The position numbers were made by a program, and so were the translations under genes. A model generated the notes under the pieces. The model did not search any database. It was given only the letters and a program-made list of their open reading frames with translations, and had not been told where the DNA came from. DNA of 64,000 nucleotides from JBBRYK01 sp038237665. Lineage in GTDB: Bacteria; Actinomycetota; Thermoleophilia; Gaiellales; Gaiellaceae. Position 1 is the stretch's first letter. Each line of letters begins with the position of its first letter. Below, in pieces: positions 8,622-16,792 of the stretch. The stretch lies in contig JBBRYK010000006.1 in assembly GCA_038237665.1 (NCBI GenBank), positions 5,730 through 69,729 of the forward strand. Reading direction: 5' to 3'.

Positions 8622-9283
8622 TCGTCCTCCATCGGCGTGGCACCCAGCACCACGTCGAACCGGTAGCCGAGCGCCCACTCGGGCGCCGTAGTCTCCCAGT
8701 CGAACGTGCTGACCAGCCGCTCGCGGGCCTTCTGGTCGCGCACCGACTGGAAGATCGGGTCGAACTCGAACAGCGGGTCGCCGGGGAAGTACATCTGGGT
8801 CACGAGTCGCTGCGTGAACGCGCGTCCGAAGAGCGACAGGTGGATGTGCGCCGGACGCCAGCCGTTCGGGTGGTTGCGCCAGGGGTACGCACCGGGCTTG
8901 ATCGTGGTGAAGCGGTAGTGACCGTCGGCGTCCGTGAGGCAGCGCCCGGCGCCGGTGAAGTTCGGGTCGACCGGCGCGGGGTGGCGGTCGTTCTCGTGCA
9001 CGTAGCGGCCCGCGGCGTTCGCTTGCCAGATCTCGACGAGCGCGTTCCGAACGGGCCGGCCGTCGCTTTCGAGGACGCGGCCGCTGACGACGATGCGCTC
9101 GCCGAGCGGCTCGCCCGGGTGCTGCCGCGTCAGGTCGGCGTCCAGCTCGCCCAGCGCGCCCTCACCGAACACCGGTCCTGTCAGCTCCGACAGCGTGTGC
9201 GGCAGGGGCAGCAGCGGCTTCCGGGGTGCGCGGAGCGCAGTCGAGCGGTACTCGGGATGGTCGTAGGGCGGGTCGAGGGTCAC
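8618..9283 (-). CDS. pcaH: Protocatechuate 3,4-dioxygenase, beta subunit
   Basis: This is the catalytic, non-haem Fe(III) chain of protocatechuate 3,4-dioxygenase (221 residues). The iron ligands can be read: Tyr in AAGRYVHEND, Tyr in KPGAYPWRNH, and the two His of WRPAHIHLSLFG. The N-terminal PLLPLPHTLSELTGPVFGE and LVEIWQANAAGRY are typical. GTG at 9283 overlaps the upstream CoA-transferase stop as GTGA. Together with pcaG it performs the ring-opening step of the operon. Confidence 0.95.
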   Translation of the reverse strand: MTLDPPYDHPEYRSTALRAPRKPLLPLPHTLSELTGPVFGEGALGELDADLTRQHPGEPLGERIVVSGRVLESDGRPVRNALVEIWQANAAGRYVHENDRHPAPVDPNFTGAGRCLTDADGHYRFTTIKPGAYPWRNHPNGWRPAHIHLSLFGRAFTQRLVTQMYFPGDPLFEFDPIFQSVRDQKARERLVSTFDWETTAPEWALGYRFDVVLGATPMEDD

Positions 9284-9984
9284 GAGGCCACCTTCAGGGT
9301 TCTCAGCGCATCGAGCTCGGCCGGCGTCGGCTCCTCACCGGTCGCGACCGTGCCTCCCAGACGCAGCCTCCAGCCGGTGGCCGCGCGGGCGTCGTCGGCG
9401 CTGACACCCGGATGCAGCTCGGTCATGGTCAGCTCGTCCGTCTCCGGATCCGGCTCGAGGATCCCGAGGTCGGTGACGACGACCCGCACCCGGCCGCGGC
9501 CTACGGTCGAGCAGAAGTCGAGCTCCTTGACGAACGTCCGCGGCGACTGGCGGAGCATGACGAACGTCTCCCGGCAGGAGGACGCGATCTCGGGCGCGCC
9601 TCCGGCGCCGGGCAGCCGGACCTTCGGGTGCTCGTAGTCGCCGATCACGGTGCTGTTCAGGTTGCCGAAGCGGTCGATCTGAGCGGCGCCGAGAAAACCG
9701 ACGTCGACGCGTCCGGCCTGCAGCCAGTAGCTGAAGATCTCCGGCACGGACACGACTGCATCGGCCGTCTCGGCGAGCTCGCCGTCCCCGATCGACAGCG
9801 GCAGGTGCTCCGGCTTCGCCCCGATCGTGCCGCTCTCGTAGATGAGCACGCACTTCGGCGCGTGCGTGGCGCGGGCGAGGTTCGCGGCGCGGCTGGGCAG
9901 GCCGATGCCCACGAAGCAAACGGTTCCTTCGGCGAGCCGTCGTGCGGCCGCGACGGCCATCATCTCCTCGGCGGTGTAGGTCAT
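9280..9984 (-). CDS. pcaJ: 3-oxoadipate CoA-transferase-type subunit B
   Basis: A family I CoA-transferase beta subunit of 234 residues. The active-site Glu lies in LIYESGTIGAKPEHLP, and GIGLPSRAANLARA is the N-terminal glycine loop. It resembles the CatJ/GctB branch more than the ScoB-like branch, so the CoA donor is uncertain. The expected reaction is transfer of CoA to 3-oxoadipate, giving 3-oxoadipyl-CoA. ATG at 9984 overlaps the subunit A stop as ATGA. No thiolase (pcaF) to finish the pathway is in the window. Confidence 0.85.
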   Translation of the reverse strand: MTYTAEEMMAVAAARRLAEGTVCFVGIGLPSRAANLARATHAPKCVLIYESGTIGAKPEHLPLSIGDGELAETADAVVSVPEIFSYWLQAGRVDVGFLGAAQIDRFGNLNSTVIGDYEHPKVRLPGAGGAPEIASSCRETFVMLRQSPRTFVKELDFCSTVGRGRVRVVVTDLGILEPDPETDELTMTELHPGVSADDARAATGWRLRLGGTVATGEEPTPAELDALRTLKVAS

Positions 9985-10799
9985 ACGGGCATCGTCCGGA
10001 CCTGGAGCACGTGTTCTTCCATCCACTCGGTGAAGCGGTCGCGGTCGCGGCTGATCTCGTCCCACGCGAGGTAGAACGCGTTGTCGCGGTCGTAGTAGCC
10101 GTGGGCATACGACGGATGCGCCCCGCCGGGGGCGATCGACACGGCCGTGATCGTCCACGACGGGAGCACGATCCCGCCGGGCCGGAGCTCCAGGCGCGGG
10201 ACGACCTCCTCGACGGTGACGAGCGACCTCGCCGATGCCAGCACGGTTTCCTTCTGCACGCCGGTGATCCCCCACAGCTGGACGTTCCCGTCCTCGTCCG
10301 ACTGCTGCGCATGGACGATCCCCACGTCCGGCCGGAGAGCCGGCACAGCCTCGAGCGTCTCGCCCGTAAAGGGACAGGTCACTTCTGCCACCCGCGTCTT
10401 CTCTGCGAGATCCGTGCCGCGGTAGCCCCGGAGGACGCCGAACGGCAGGTTCGCCGCACCGGCGGCGTACGCCGCCGCCATCCCGGCATGCGAGTGCTCC
10501 TCGAGCTCCAACGGCTGCGGCCAGCCGTTCTCGACCGCGTCGCGGAACCGGCGCAGCGACCCGACGCCGGGGTTCCCGCCCCACGAGAAGACGAGCTTGC
10601 GGGCGCAGCCCATGCCGATCAGCTGGTCGTAGACGAGGTCCGGCGTGAGCCGCACGAGCGTCAGGTCGCGCCGCCCCTGACGGATCAGCTCGTGTCCCGC
10701 CGCGTGTGGGATCAGGTGCGTGAAGCCCTCGAGCGCGACGACGTCCCCGTCGTGGACGAGCTCTGCAATCGCGTCATGGAGGGGGATGACGTGGGCCAC
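9981..10799 (-). CDS. pcaI: 3-oxoadipate CoA-transferase-type subunit A
   Basis: A family I CoA-transferase alpha subunit of 272 residues, CatI/GctA-like. It shows GDVVALEGFTHLIPHAAGHE at the N-terminus, the TPDLVYDQLIGMGCARKL segment and VHAQQSDEDGNVQLWG. It works as a heteromer with the downstream subunit B. GTG at 10799 lies 4 bp after the aldehyde dehydrogenase stop, in the same operon. Assignment to 3-oxoadipate rests on the surrounding pca genes. The related enzymes glutaconate and acetoacetate CoA-transferase cannot be excluded on sequence alone. Confidence 0.85.
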   Translation of the reverse strand: MAHVIPLHDAIAELVHDGDVVALEGFTHLIPHAAGHELIRQGRRDLTLVRLTPDLVYDQLIGMGCARKLVFSWGGNPGVGSLRRFRDAVENGWPQPLELEEHSHAGMAAAYAAGAANLPFGVLRGYRGTDLAEKTRVAEVTCPFTGETLEAVPALRPDVGIVHAQQSDEDGNVQLWGITGVQKETVLASARSLVTVEEVVPRLELRPGGIVLPSWTITAVSIAPGGAHPSYAHGYYDRDNAFYLAWDEISRDRDRFTEWMEEHVLQVRTMPV

Positions 10800-10802
10800 G
10801 GC

Positions 10803-12275
10803 TCAGAACGGGAACGGGTGTGGTTTGCTCGTGACGGTGATCCAGCGGAGCTCTGTGAATTCGTCGACGAGAGCGGTGCCGCCGAAGCGTCCGAAGCCGC
10901 TGTCCTTGACGCCGCCGAACGGCATCTGCGGCTCGTCGCCGACGGGTTGGTCGTTGACGTGGACGATGCCCGCGTCGATCCGCTGCGCAAGGGCGAGACC
11001 CCGGTCGGTGTCGGTCGTAATGATCCCCGACGAGAGGCCGTAGGTGGTCGCGTTCGCCCGCTCGACCGCCTCGTCGGCGCTGTCCACGATCTCGACCGCC
11101 GCCACCGGTCCAAACGTCTCGTGCTTTGCGAAGTCCGAGTCTTCCGGAACGTCGGTCAAAAGCGTCGCCTGGTACGCGGGCCCCGTGACCCCGCCTCCTG
11201 CCAGCACCTTCGCGCCCTTCTGCACTGCGTCGTCGACGCGGCTGCGAACGAGATCGAGTGCGCTCTCGTTGATCAGCGGTCCGATCACCGTGTCGCGCTC
11301 GCTCGGATCGCCGACCTTGAGACCCTTCGTCTTGGCCGCGAGCTTCTCGACGAACTCGTCGGCGATCGGCCGTTCGACGATGATCTTCCGCGCCGACATG
11401 CAGATCTGGCCCTGGTGCATGAAGGCCCCAAACGCACTGGCATTGACCGCGTACTCGACGTCGGCGTCGGCGAGCACGATCAGCGGGTTGTAGCCGCCGA
11501 GCTCGAGCACGACCCGCTTCAGCTGCTTGCCTGCGGCCTCGGCGAGCTTCCGGCCAGTGGCGGTGGAGCCCGTGAAGTTGATGCGCCGCACGGCGGGGTT
11601 CTCGACCAGCTCGTCGCCGATTTCGCCAGCCTCGCCGGGTGCATGCGTGACGATGTTCAGTACGCCCGGCGGCAGCCCCGCCTCCGTGAAGATCTCCCCC
11701 CAGAGCAGGCCGCCCGCGTACGGCGACAGCTCCGACGGCTTGAGCACGACCGTGTTGCCGAGCGCGATCGGGCCGGCGATCGACCGCGCGGAGAGGATGA
11801 GCGCGGCGTTCCAGGGCGCGATTGCCCCGACGACGCCGACTGGCCGCCGCAGGCCCATCGCGAACTGGCCGTGGTCGGAGGGGATCACCTCGCCGATCGG
11901 CGCATAGGCCAGCGCCGCCGCCTGCCGGAAGAGCCCGGGCACGAAGTGGAGCTGGAACATCGAGAAGCCGAAGGCGGACCCGGTCTCGCGGATCAGCCAG
12001 CCGGCGACGTCCTCGAGCCGGCCCTCGAGAATATCTGCCGCCTTCAGGAAGATCCTCTGCTTCTCGGCCGGGGGGGTCTGCGACCACGCCGGGAACGCGG
12101 CGCTCGCCGCGTCGACCGCTCGGCGAGCGTCTTCGCGGGTGCCTGCGGCGACACGCCCGACAACCTCGCCCGTGTACGGGTTGTAGTCGTCGAAGGTTGC
12201 GCCTCCGTCGGAGTCGACCCACTCGCCGCCGATGAAATGGCGGAAGTCCCGGGTCGCGGTCTCGGTCACGGTCAT
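10803..12275 (-). CDS. NAD(P)-dependent aromatic aldehyde dehydrogenase (vanillin/benzaldehyde dehydrogenase-like)
   Basis: This 490-residue aldehyde dehydrogenase has FIGGEWVDSDG at its start, the cofactor loop FTGSTATGRKLAEAAG, the general-base Glu in VLELGGYNP and the catalytic Cys in GQICMSARK. ELGGYNP and the LAYAPIGEVIPSD region are features of the vanillin/benzaldehyde dehydrogenase branch. ATG at 12275 has a strong AGGAGAGGAG ribosome site. In this operon it would oxidise the aldehyde made by the neighbouring alcohol dehydrogenase to the acid used by PobA, for example 4-hydroxybenzaldehyde to 4-hydroxybenzoate. The exact substrate is inferred. Confidence 0.85.
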   Translation of the reverse strand: MTVTETATRDFRHFIGGEWVDSDGGATFDDYNPYTGEVVGRVAAGTREDARRAVDAASAAFPAWSQTPPAEKQRIFLKAADILEGRLEDVAGWLIRETGSAFGFSMFQLHFVPGLFRQAAALAYAPIGEVIPSDHGQFAMGLRRPVGVVGAIAPWNAALILSARSIAGPIALGNTVVLKPSELSPYAGGLLWGEIFTEAGLPPGVLNIVTHAPGEAGEIGDELVENPAVRRINFTGSTATGRKLAEAAGKQLKRVVLELGGYNPLIVLADADVEYAVNASAFGAFMHQGQICMSARKIIVERPIADEFVEKLAAKTKGLKVGDPSERDTVIGPLINESALDLVRSRVDDAVQKGAKVLAGGGVTGPAYQATLLTDVPEDSDFAKHETFGPVAAVEIVDSADEAVERANATTYGLSSGIITTDTDRGLALAQRIDAGIVHVNDQPVGDEPQMPFGGVKDSGFGRFGGTALVDEFTELRWITVTSKPHPFPF

Positions 12276-12289
12276 CTCGTCTCCTCTCC

Positions 12290-13393
12290 TTACTGCATCC
12301 TCAGGACTGGCTTGATCACGCGGCCGTTCTCTGCGTCGTGTGCGGCCTCCTCGATCCGGTCGAAGTCGTAGAAGGTCATCATCCGCTCGACCGGGAAGCG
12401 GCCCTGCTCCCACAGGTGGACGAGCCGGGGCAGGAACTGGTCGGGAATGCTGTCGCCCTCCACGATTCCGCGAATCGTCCGGCCGCCGACGAGGATCGTG
12501 TTCATGTCGAGCGACACCTCGGTGCCGAACGCGGGCGCCCCGATCAGCCCGCAGACGCCGGTCGGCGCCGTGCAGTCCAACGCCTGCCGAAAGACCTGCG
12601 GCGACGCCGTCGCCTCGATCGAGAAATCGACCCCTGCGCCCGTGATGGCACGGATCGTCTCGACCGCATCCTGCTCGCCCGCATTGACCACGTGCGTCGC
12701 GCCCAGCTCGCGCGCGAGCTCGAGCCGCGCCGGGTTGAGATCGATCCCGATGATCGTCGTGCAGCCGGCGATGACGCCGCCGAGCACCGCCGCGAGCCCG
12801 ACTGCCCCGGTGCCAAAGACGGCGAGCGAGCTACCGGCGGGAGCACGAAGCGTGTTCAGCACCCCGCCCGCTCCCGTCTGGAGGCCGCAGCCGAACGGCG
12901 CCGCGACCTCAAGCGGGATCTCACTGTCGAGCCTGACGACGTTCCGCTCGTTCGCGACCGAGTGGGTGGCAAAGCTCGACTGCCCGAAGAAGTGAGCGTG
13001 AATGGGCGCGCCGTCACGAGAGAGCGCGCTCGAGCCGTCGGCGGGGCGAGACGAGCCGAAGTTGTGCTCGAAGAAGCTGTGGCAGTACGAGGGACGGCCG
13101 CTGCTGCACGTCGAGCAGGTGCCGCAGGAATGGAAGCTCATGCCGACGCGGTCGCCGGGCGCCACCCGCGTTACTCCCGCGCCCACCTGCTCAACGACGC
13201 CGGCGCCTTCGTGGCCGAGCACCGCCGGCAGCGGTACCGGGTACCACTGGTCACGGCAGATCAGGTCGGTGTGGCAGATCCCGGCCGCCGCCACCTTGAC
13301 GAGCACCTCGTCCGCCCGCAGCTCGCCCAGGTCGAGCTCCTGCAGCTCGAAGGGCGCGCCCTTGCTCTCGGTCACGGCGGCGGTGATGCGCAT
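12290..13393 (-). CDS. Zinc-dependent aryl-alcohol dehydrogenase
   Basis: A 367-residue medium-chain dehydrogenase close to benzyl-alcohol dehydrogenases. Catalytic-zinc ligands are Cys in AAGICHTD and His in LGHEGAGVVE. The structural zinc site is the four-Cys lobe CGTCSTCSSGRPSYC. The Rossmann glycines are in AVFGTGAVGLAAV. The segment FGCGLQTGAGGVLNT is characteristic of the subgroup. ATG at 13393 overlaps the livM stop. It should oxidise an aryl alcohol to the aldehyde, placing it at the entry of the operon's pathway. Confidence 0.85.
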   Translation of the reverse strand: MRITAAVTESKGAPFELQELDLGELRADEVLVKVAAAGICHTDLICRDQWYPVPLPAVLGHEGAGVVEQVGAGVTRVAPGDRVGMSFHSCGTCSTCSSGRPSYCHSFFEHNFGSSRPADGSSALSRDGAPIHAHFFGQSSFATHSVANERNVVRLDSEIPLEVAAPFGCGLQTGAGGVLNTLRAPAGSSLAVFGTGAVGLAAVLGGVIAGCTTIIGIDLNPARLELARELGATHVVNAGEQDAVETIRAITGAGVDFSIEATASPQVFRQALDCTAPTGVCGLIGAPAFGTEVSLDMNTILVGGRTIRGIVEGDSIPDQFLPRLVHLWEQGRFPVERMMTFYDFDRIEEAAHDAENGRVIKPVLRMQ

Positions 13394-14436
13394 CAGGCCT
13401 CTCGCTCCTTCGCCGGCTGTAACCCGCGCAGCCGATAGCCGACCGGAAGCAGCTGTAGGCCGAAGCGCTCCTCGACCGTCCCCCAGATCCCGCGCGGCAA
13501 GAACATCGCGAACAGGACGGCGGCCGAGCCGAGGCCGACCAGGTACCAGACGCCCTGGTCGCCGAACTGATCCTGGATGATGAAGAAGATCAGCGCGCCG
13601 ATGATCGGGCCCTCGAACGTGCCTAGCCCACCCACGAGGGCCATGAAGATCATGTAGGCCGTCCACTGGACGTTGAAGTAGGAGTTCGGCTGGAAGGTGA
13701 TGTTCGTCGCGAGCCAGAGTGCCCCGGCCGCACCGCAGCCGACCGCGGCGAGCACGAAGATGATCCACTTGCCGCCGAGCACCCGAACGCCCACCGACGC
13801 GGCGGCCTCCTCGTCGTCGCGGATCGCCTGCAGGGAGGCGCCGATGCGGCTGCGGAGCAGGACGAAGACAAGCCCGAGCAGGACCACCATCGCCCCGAGC
13901 GTCATCCAGTAGTTGTAGCTGCGTCGATCGTCCACGGAGAAGCCGTTGAGGGCGACGAGGGACGTGCCGGTGACGCCCCCGACGGAGCCGTCGAGGTTGA
14001 CGAGCAGGTGGAAGACCTCGGCCACGACCCACATGCCGATCGCGAACACGCCGCCGTGGAGGCGCAGGGTGAAGAGCGACGTCGGGATCGCGACCGCGCC
14101 GGCGATCAGCGCGGCCAGAAGGAGCGCGAGGTACACGGTCACGCCCCAGTTCGACAGCTGGATCGTCGCGTAGGCACCGATGCCGAAGAACGCCTGCTGG
14201 CCGACCGAGACGAGGCCTGCGTACCCCGCGAGCGCGTTCCACATCGCCGCCAGGATCACGTAGACGAACAGGGTCGTCAGCTTGTCGATCGCGTTCGCGC
14301 CGAGCGCCAACGGGACGAACGAGAGCGCTGCGACGAGCGCGAGCAGCGCGGTCACTGAGCCGACCGAGAGGCCGGTCCAGCGCTGGATCGTCAGCTCACG
14401 CCGAGCGGCCACGGCGACGTCCGAGGCGGCGTTCAT
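13393..14436 (-). CDS. livM: Branched-chain-type ABC transporter permease (LivM family)
   Basis: This 347-residue inner-membrane permease has about eight to ten hydrophobic segments. The family signature GYAGLVSVGQQAFFGIGAYA follows the first helices, and the EAA-like loop RSRIGASLQAIRDDEEAAAS is present. It forms the channel with LivH and is driven by LivG/LivF. ATG at 14436 overlaps the livH stop as ATGA. In this operon it probably imports an aromatic acid or its precursor rather than leucine, which is common for Liv-type importers in aromatic gene clusters. Confidence 0.88.
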   Translation of the reverse strand: MNAASDVAVAARRELTIQRWTGLSVGSVTALLALVAALSFVPLALGANAIDKLTTLFVYVILAAMWNALAGYAGLVSVGQQAFFGIGAYATIQLSNWGVTVYLALLLAALIAGAVAIPTSLFTLRLHGGVFAIGMWVVAEVFHLLVNLDGSVGGVTGTSLVALNGFSVDDRRSYNYWMTLGAMVVLLGLVFVLLRSRIGASLQAIRDDEEAAASVGVRVLGGKWIIFVLAAVGCGAAGALWLATNITFQPNSYFNVQWTAYMIFMALVGGLGTFEGPIIGALIFFIIQDQFGDQGVWYLVGLGSAAVLFAMFLPRGIWGTVEERFGLQLLPVGYRLRGLQPAKEREA

Positions 14437-15335
14437 ACGCGTTGTGCGAGGACGACGCGGAAGCCGCCCCGGCTCGAGACCTCGGTCAGGACCAGCCGGG
14501 CGGCAAGGATGGCGAGGAAGACGATGTGGCCGGCGATGATCTGCCACTGCGGGTTGAGCTGGGCACCGACGTTCTGCGCGACCCCGAGGATGATCCCGCC
14601 GGCGAGCGTCCCCCACAACGACCCGAGACCGCCGATGACGACGGCTTCGAAGGCGAAGATCAGCTGCGGCGGCCCGCTGTACGGGTCGAACGACGAACGC
14701 ATGGCGAGAAAGACCCCGGCCAGCCCTGCCGTGGCGACGGCGATGCCGGCGGCGACCGCGTAGACGGACTTCGAGTTGATGCCGACGAGCTCCGCCGTGT
14801 CCGCGTCCTCCGCCGTAGCCCGCAGAGCGCGGCCGATCGGCGTCAGCCGCAGGAGCAGGTGGAGGCCGCCCAGCACCGTGACGGCGACGCCGAAGATGAT
14901 CACGCTCAGGTGGCTGATGTAGATCTGGTCGGTGATCGTCCAGCTACTGAAGGCGAGATCGCCGATCTGGGGTCCGAGCGAGCGGGTGTCGGCCCCGTAT
15001 TCCTCGAAGAGGACGTTCTGGACCACGATCGCGAGCCCGAACGTGGTGAGGAGCGGGACGAGCACGCCCGCGCGGAGGCTGCGCTCGAGCATCGTCCGCT
15101 GCAGCAGCCACCCGAGAACGGCCAGTGCAGGCAGCACGACAGCGAGCGAGACAAACGGGTCGAGCCCCGCGTGGTCGGCCAGCAGGAGGGTCAGGAACGC
15201 GCCGAGGATCGCGAGGTCGCCGTGGGCGAGGTTGATGATCCGCATGACGCCGAACATCAGCGAGAGGCCGCTGGCGATCAGCGCGTAGTACCCGCCGAGG
15301 AGAACCCCCTGGATGATCTGGTTGAGCCAGATCAC
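14433..15335 (-). CDS. livH: Branched-chain-type ABC transporter permease (LivH family)
   Basis: A 300-residue permease. It shows the LivH pattern: GVLLGGYYALIASGLSLMFG in the first helix, INLAHGDLAILGAF in the next, and the cytoplasmic coupling loop TPIGRALRATAEDADTAELVG. The C-terminal GGLGSLWGTLAGGIILG is also typical. GTG at 15335 overlaps the livF stop as GTGA. It partners LivM. Confidence 0.88.
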   Translation of the reverse strand: MIWLNQIIQGVLLGGYYALIASGLSLMFGVMRIINLAHGDLAILGAFLTLLLADHAGLDPFVSLAVVLPALAVLGWLLQRTMLERSLRAGVLVPLLTTFGLAIVVQNVLFEEYGADTRSLGPQIGDLAFSSWTITDQIYISHLSVIIFGVAVTVLGGLHLLLRLTPIGRALRATAEDADTAELVGINSKSVYAVAAGIAVATAGLAGVFLAMRSSFDPYSGPPQLIFAFEAVVIGGLGSLWGTLAGGIILGVAQNVGAQLNPQWQIIAGHIVFLAILAARLVLTEVSSRGGFRVVLAQRV

Positions 15336-16048
15336 GCGGCCGCGCCCCGCCGGAGGCCGAAATACGCATCGACGATCTGGTCCCGGGAGACCGCTGCCGC
15401 GTCCCGCTCGAGCACGATCCGGCCCTCGAGCATGCAGGCGACGCGCGTCGCGGTGCCGAGCGCTCGCGCCACATCCTGCTCCACGAGCACGACCGTGGTG
15501 CCCTGCCTGCCGACCGACGCGATCGTCTCGTAGAGCGCCTGCACGACAACGGGAGCGAGCCCCAGCGACACCTCGTCGAGCAGCAGCAGGCGCGGATTGG
15601 CCATCAGCGCCCGCCCGATCGCACACATCTGCTGCTCCCCGCCGGAGATGACGCGGGCGCGGCGCCTTGTCAGCTCGCGCAACGCCGGAAAGAGCCCGTA
15701 GACGGCGTCGAGGTTCCATGGCCCCTTGCGCCCGCTGCGACCCCCGACGAGGAGGTTCTCCTCGACGGTCAGGCCCGGGAACAGCCTCCGTCCTTCGGGG
15801 ACGAGCGAGATGCCGAGCCGCACGCGGCGGTAGGCCGGGGCGGTAGTGACGTCGGCGCCGTCCAGCAGTACCCGTCCGGCCGCCGGGCGGTGAGCACCCG
15901 CGATCGCGCGGAGCAGCGTCGTCTTCCCGGCTCCGTTCGCGCCGACGAGGGCGAGCGTCTCACCCTCCTGCAGCTCGAGGTCGACGGCCCGCACTGCCTG
16001 CAGCAAGCCGTGGCGGACGTCGAGGCGCTCGACCTTGAGGAGACTCAC
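15332..16048 (-). CDS. livF: ABC transporter ATPase (LivF family)
   Basis: This 238-residue ATPase has Walker A GANGAGKTT, the Q-loop region ISLVPEGRRLFPGLTVEENL (the LivF PEGR signature), signature ISGGEQQMCAIGRAL and Walker B LLLLDEVSLGLAP, followed by the switch region. It energises the LivHM permease. GTG at 16048 overlaps the livG stop as GTGA. Confidence 0.9.
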   Translation of the reverse strand: MSLLKVERLDVRHGLLQAVRAVDLELQEGETLALVGANGAGKTTLLRAIAGAHRPAAGRVLLDGADVTTAPAYRRVRLGISLVPEGRRLFPGLTVEENLLVGGRSGRKGPWNLDAVYGLFPALRELTRRRARVISGGEQQMCAIGRALMANPRLLLLDEVSLGLAPVVVQALYETIASVGRQGTTVVLVEQDVARALGTATRVACMLEGRIVLERDAAAVSRDQIVDAYFGLRRGAAA

Positions 16049-16782
16049 GCCGCACTCCCGAGATAGGCGTCGATGACGGCTGCGTCGGCCATGACCTCCT
16101 CGGGCGCGCCGTCGGCGATCACCCGGCCCGCGTCCATGCAGACGAGACGTTCCACGACCTGCACGAGCACGTGCACGATGTGCTCGATCCAGACGATCGC
16201 GATCCCGCGGTCGTGGAGGCTGCGGATCGTCTCGACCAGCTGGCTCGCCTCCGCGTCGGTGAGGCCGCCGCCGATCTCGTCCAGGAGCAGGACGACGGGA
16301 TCCGTGACGACGGCGCGCGCCAGCTCCAGGCGCTTGCGATCGAGCAGCCCGAGGGTCTCCGCCCGCCGGTTCGCCACCTGGAGCATCCCGGAGAGCTCGA
16401 GGGACTCGATGCACCGCGTGTAGCCCGCTCGTCCGTGATGCCCACCGCCGGCCGAGGCGGCGACGAAGACGTTCTCGAACACGGTCATCCCGCCGAAAGG
16501 CCGCGGCACCTGATGGGCCCGCGCGATCCCGCGGCGGCAGCGGGCTGCGGCGCGGAGCGGCGTCACGTCGGCGCCGCGAAACGTGACCTTTCCTTCCGAG
16601 GCCGGCAGCGCCCCCGAGAGGACGTTGAGCAGCGTCGTCTTGCCGGCCCCGTTGGGGCCGACGATCCCGATCGCCTCACCTTCAAGGACTGTGAAGTCGA
16701 CCTTCTGGAGGACGACCAGCGCGCCGAAGCGCTTGCGGAGCCCGACCGCGGCGAGCATCGAGGTGCCGTCGGCCGGGCTCAC
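16045..16782 (-). CDS. livG: ABC transporter ATPase (LivG family)
   Basis: This 245-residue ATPase has Walker A GPNGAGKTT, ARAHQVPRPFGGMTVFENV (LivG Q-loop region), a degenerate signature LGLLDRKRLELARAV in place of LSGGQ, Walker B VVLLLDEIGGGLT and switch His in VWIEH. The altered signature is common in LivG-like subunits. It heterodimerises with LivF. It starts 10 bp after the binding-protein gene, so the whole importer is one transcriptional block. Confidence 0.88.
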   Translation of the reverse strand: MSPADGTSMLAAVGLRKRFGALVVLQKVDFTVLEGEAIGIVGPNGAGKTTLLNVLSGALPASEGKVTFRGADVTPLRAAARCRRGIARAHQVPRPFGGMTVFENVFVAASAGGGHHGRAGYTRCIESLELSGMLQVANRRAETLGLLDRKRLELARAVVTDPVVLLLDEIGGGLTDAEASQLVETIRSLHDRGIAIVWIEHIVHVLVQVVERLVCMDAGRVIADGAPEEVMADAAVIDAYLGSAA

Positions 16783-16792
16783 GCAGCGCAGG

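Noticed and set aside
14442..15533. 363-residue plus-strand frame opposite livH
   Set aside because: Acidic/basic low-complexity antisense. LivH motifs are clear on the minus strand.
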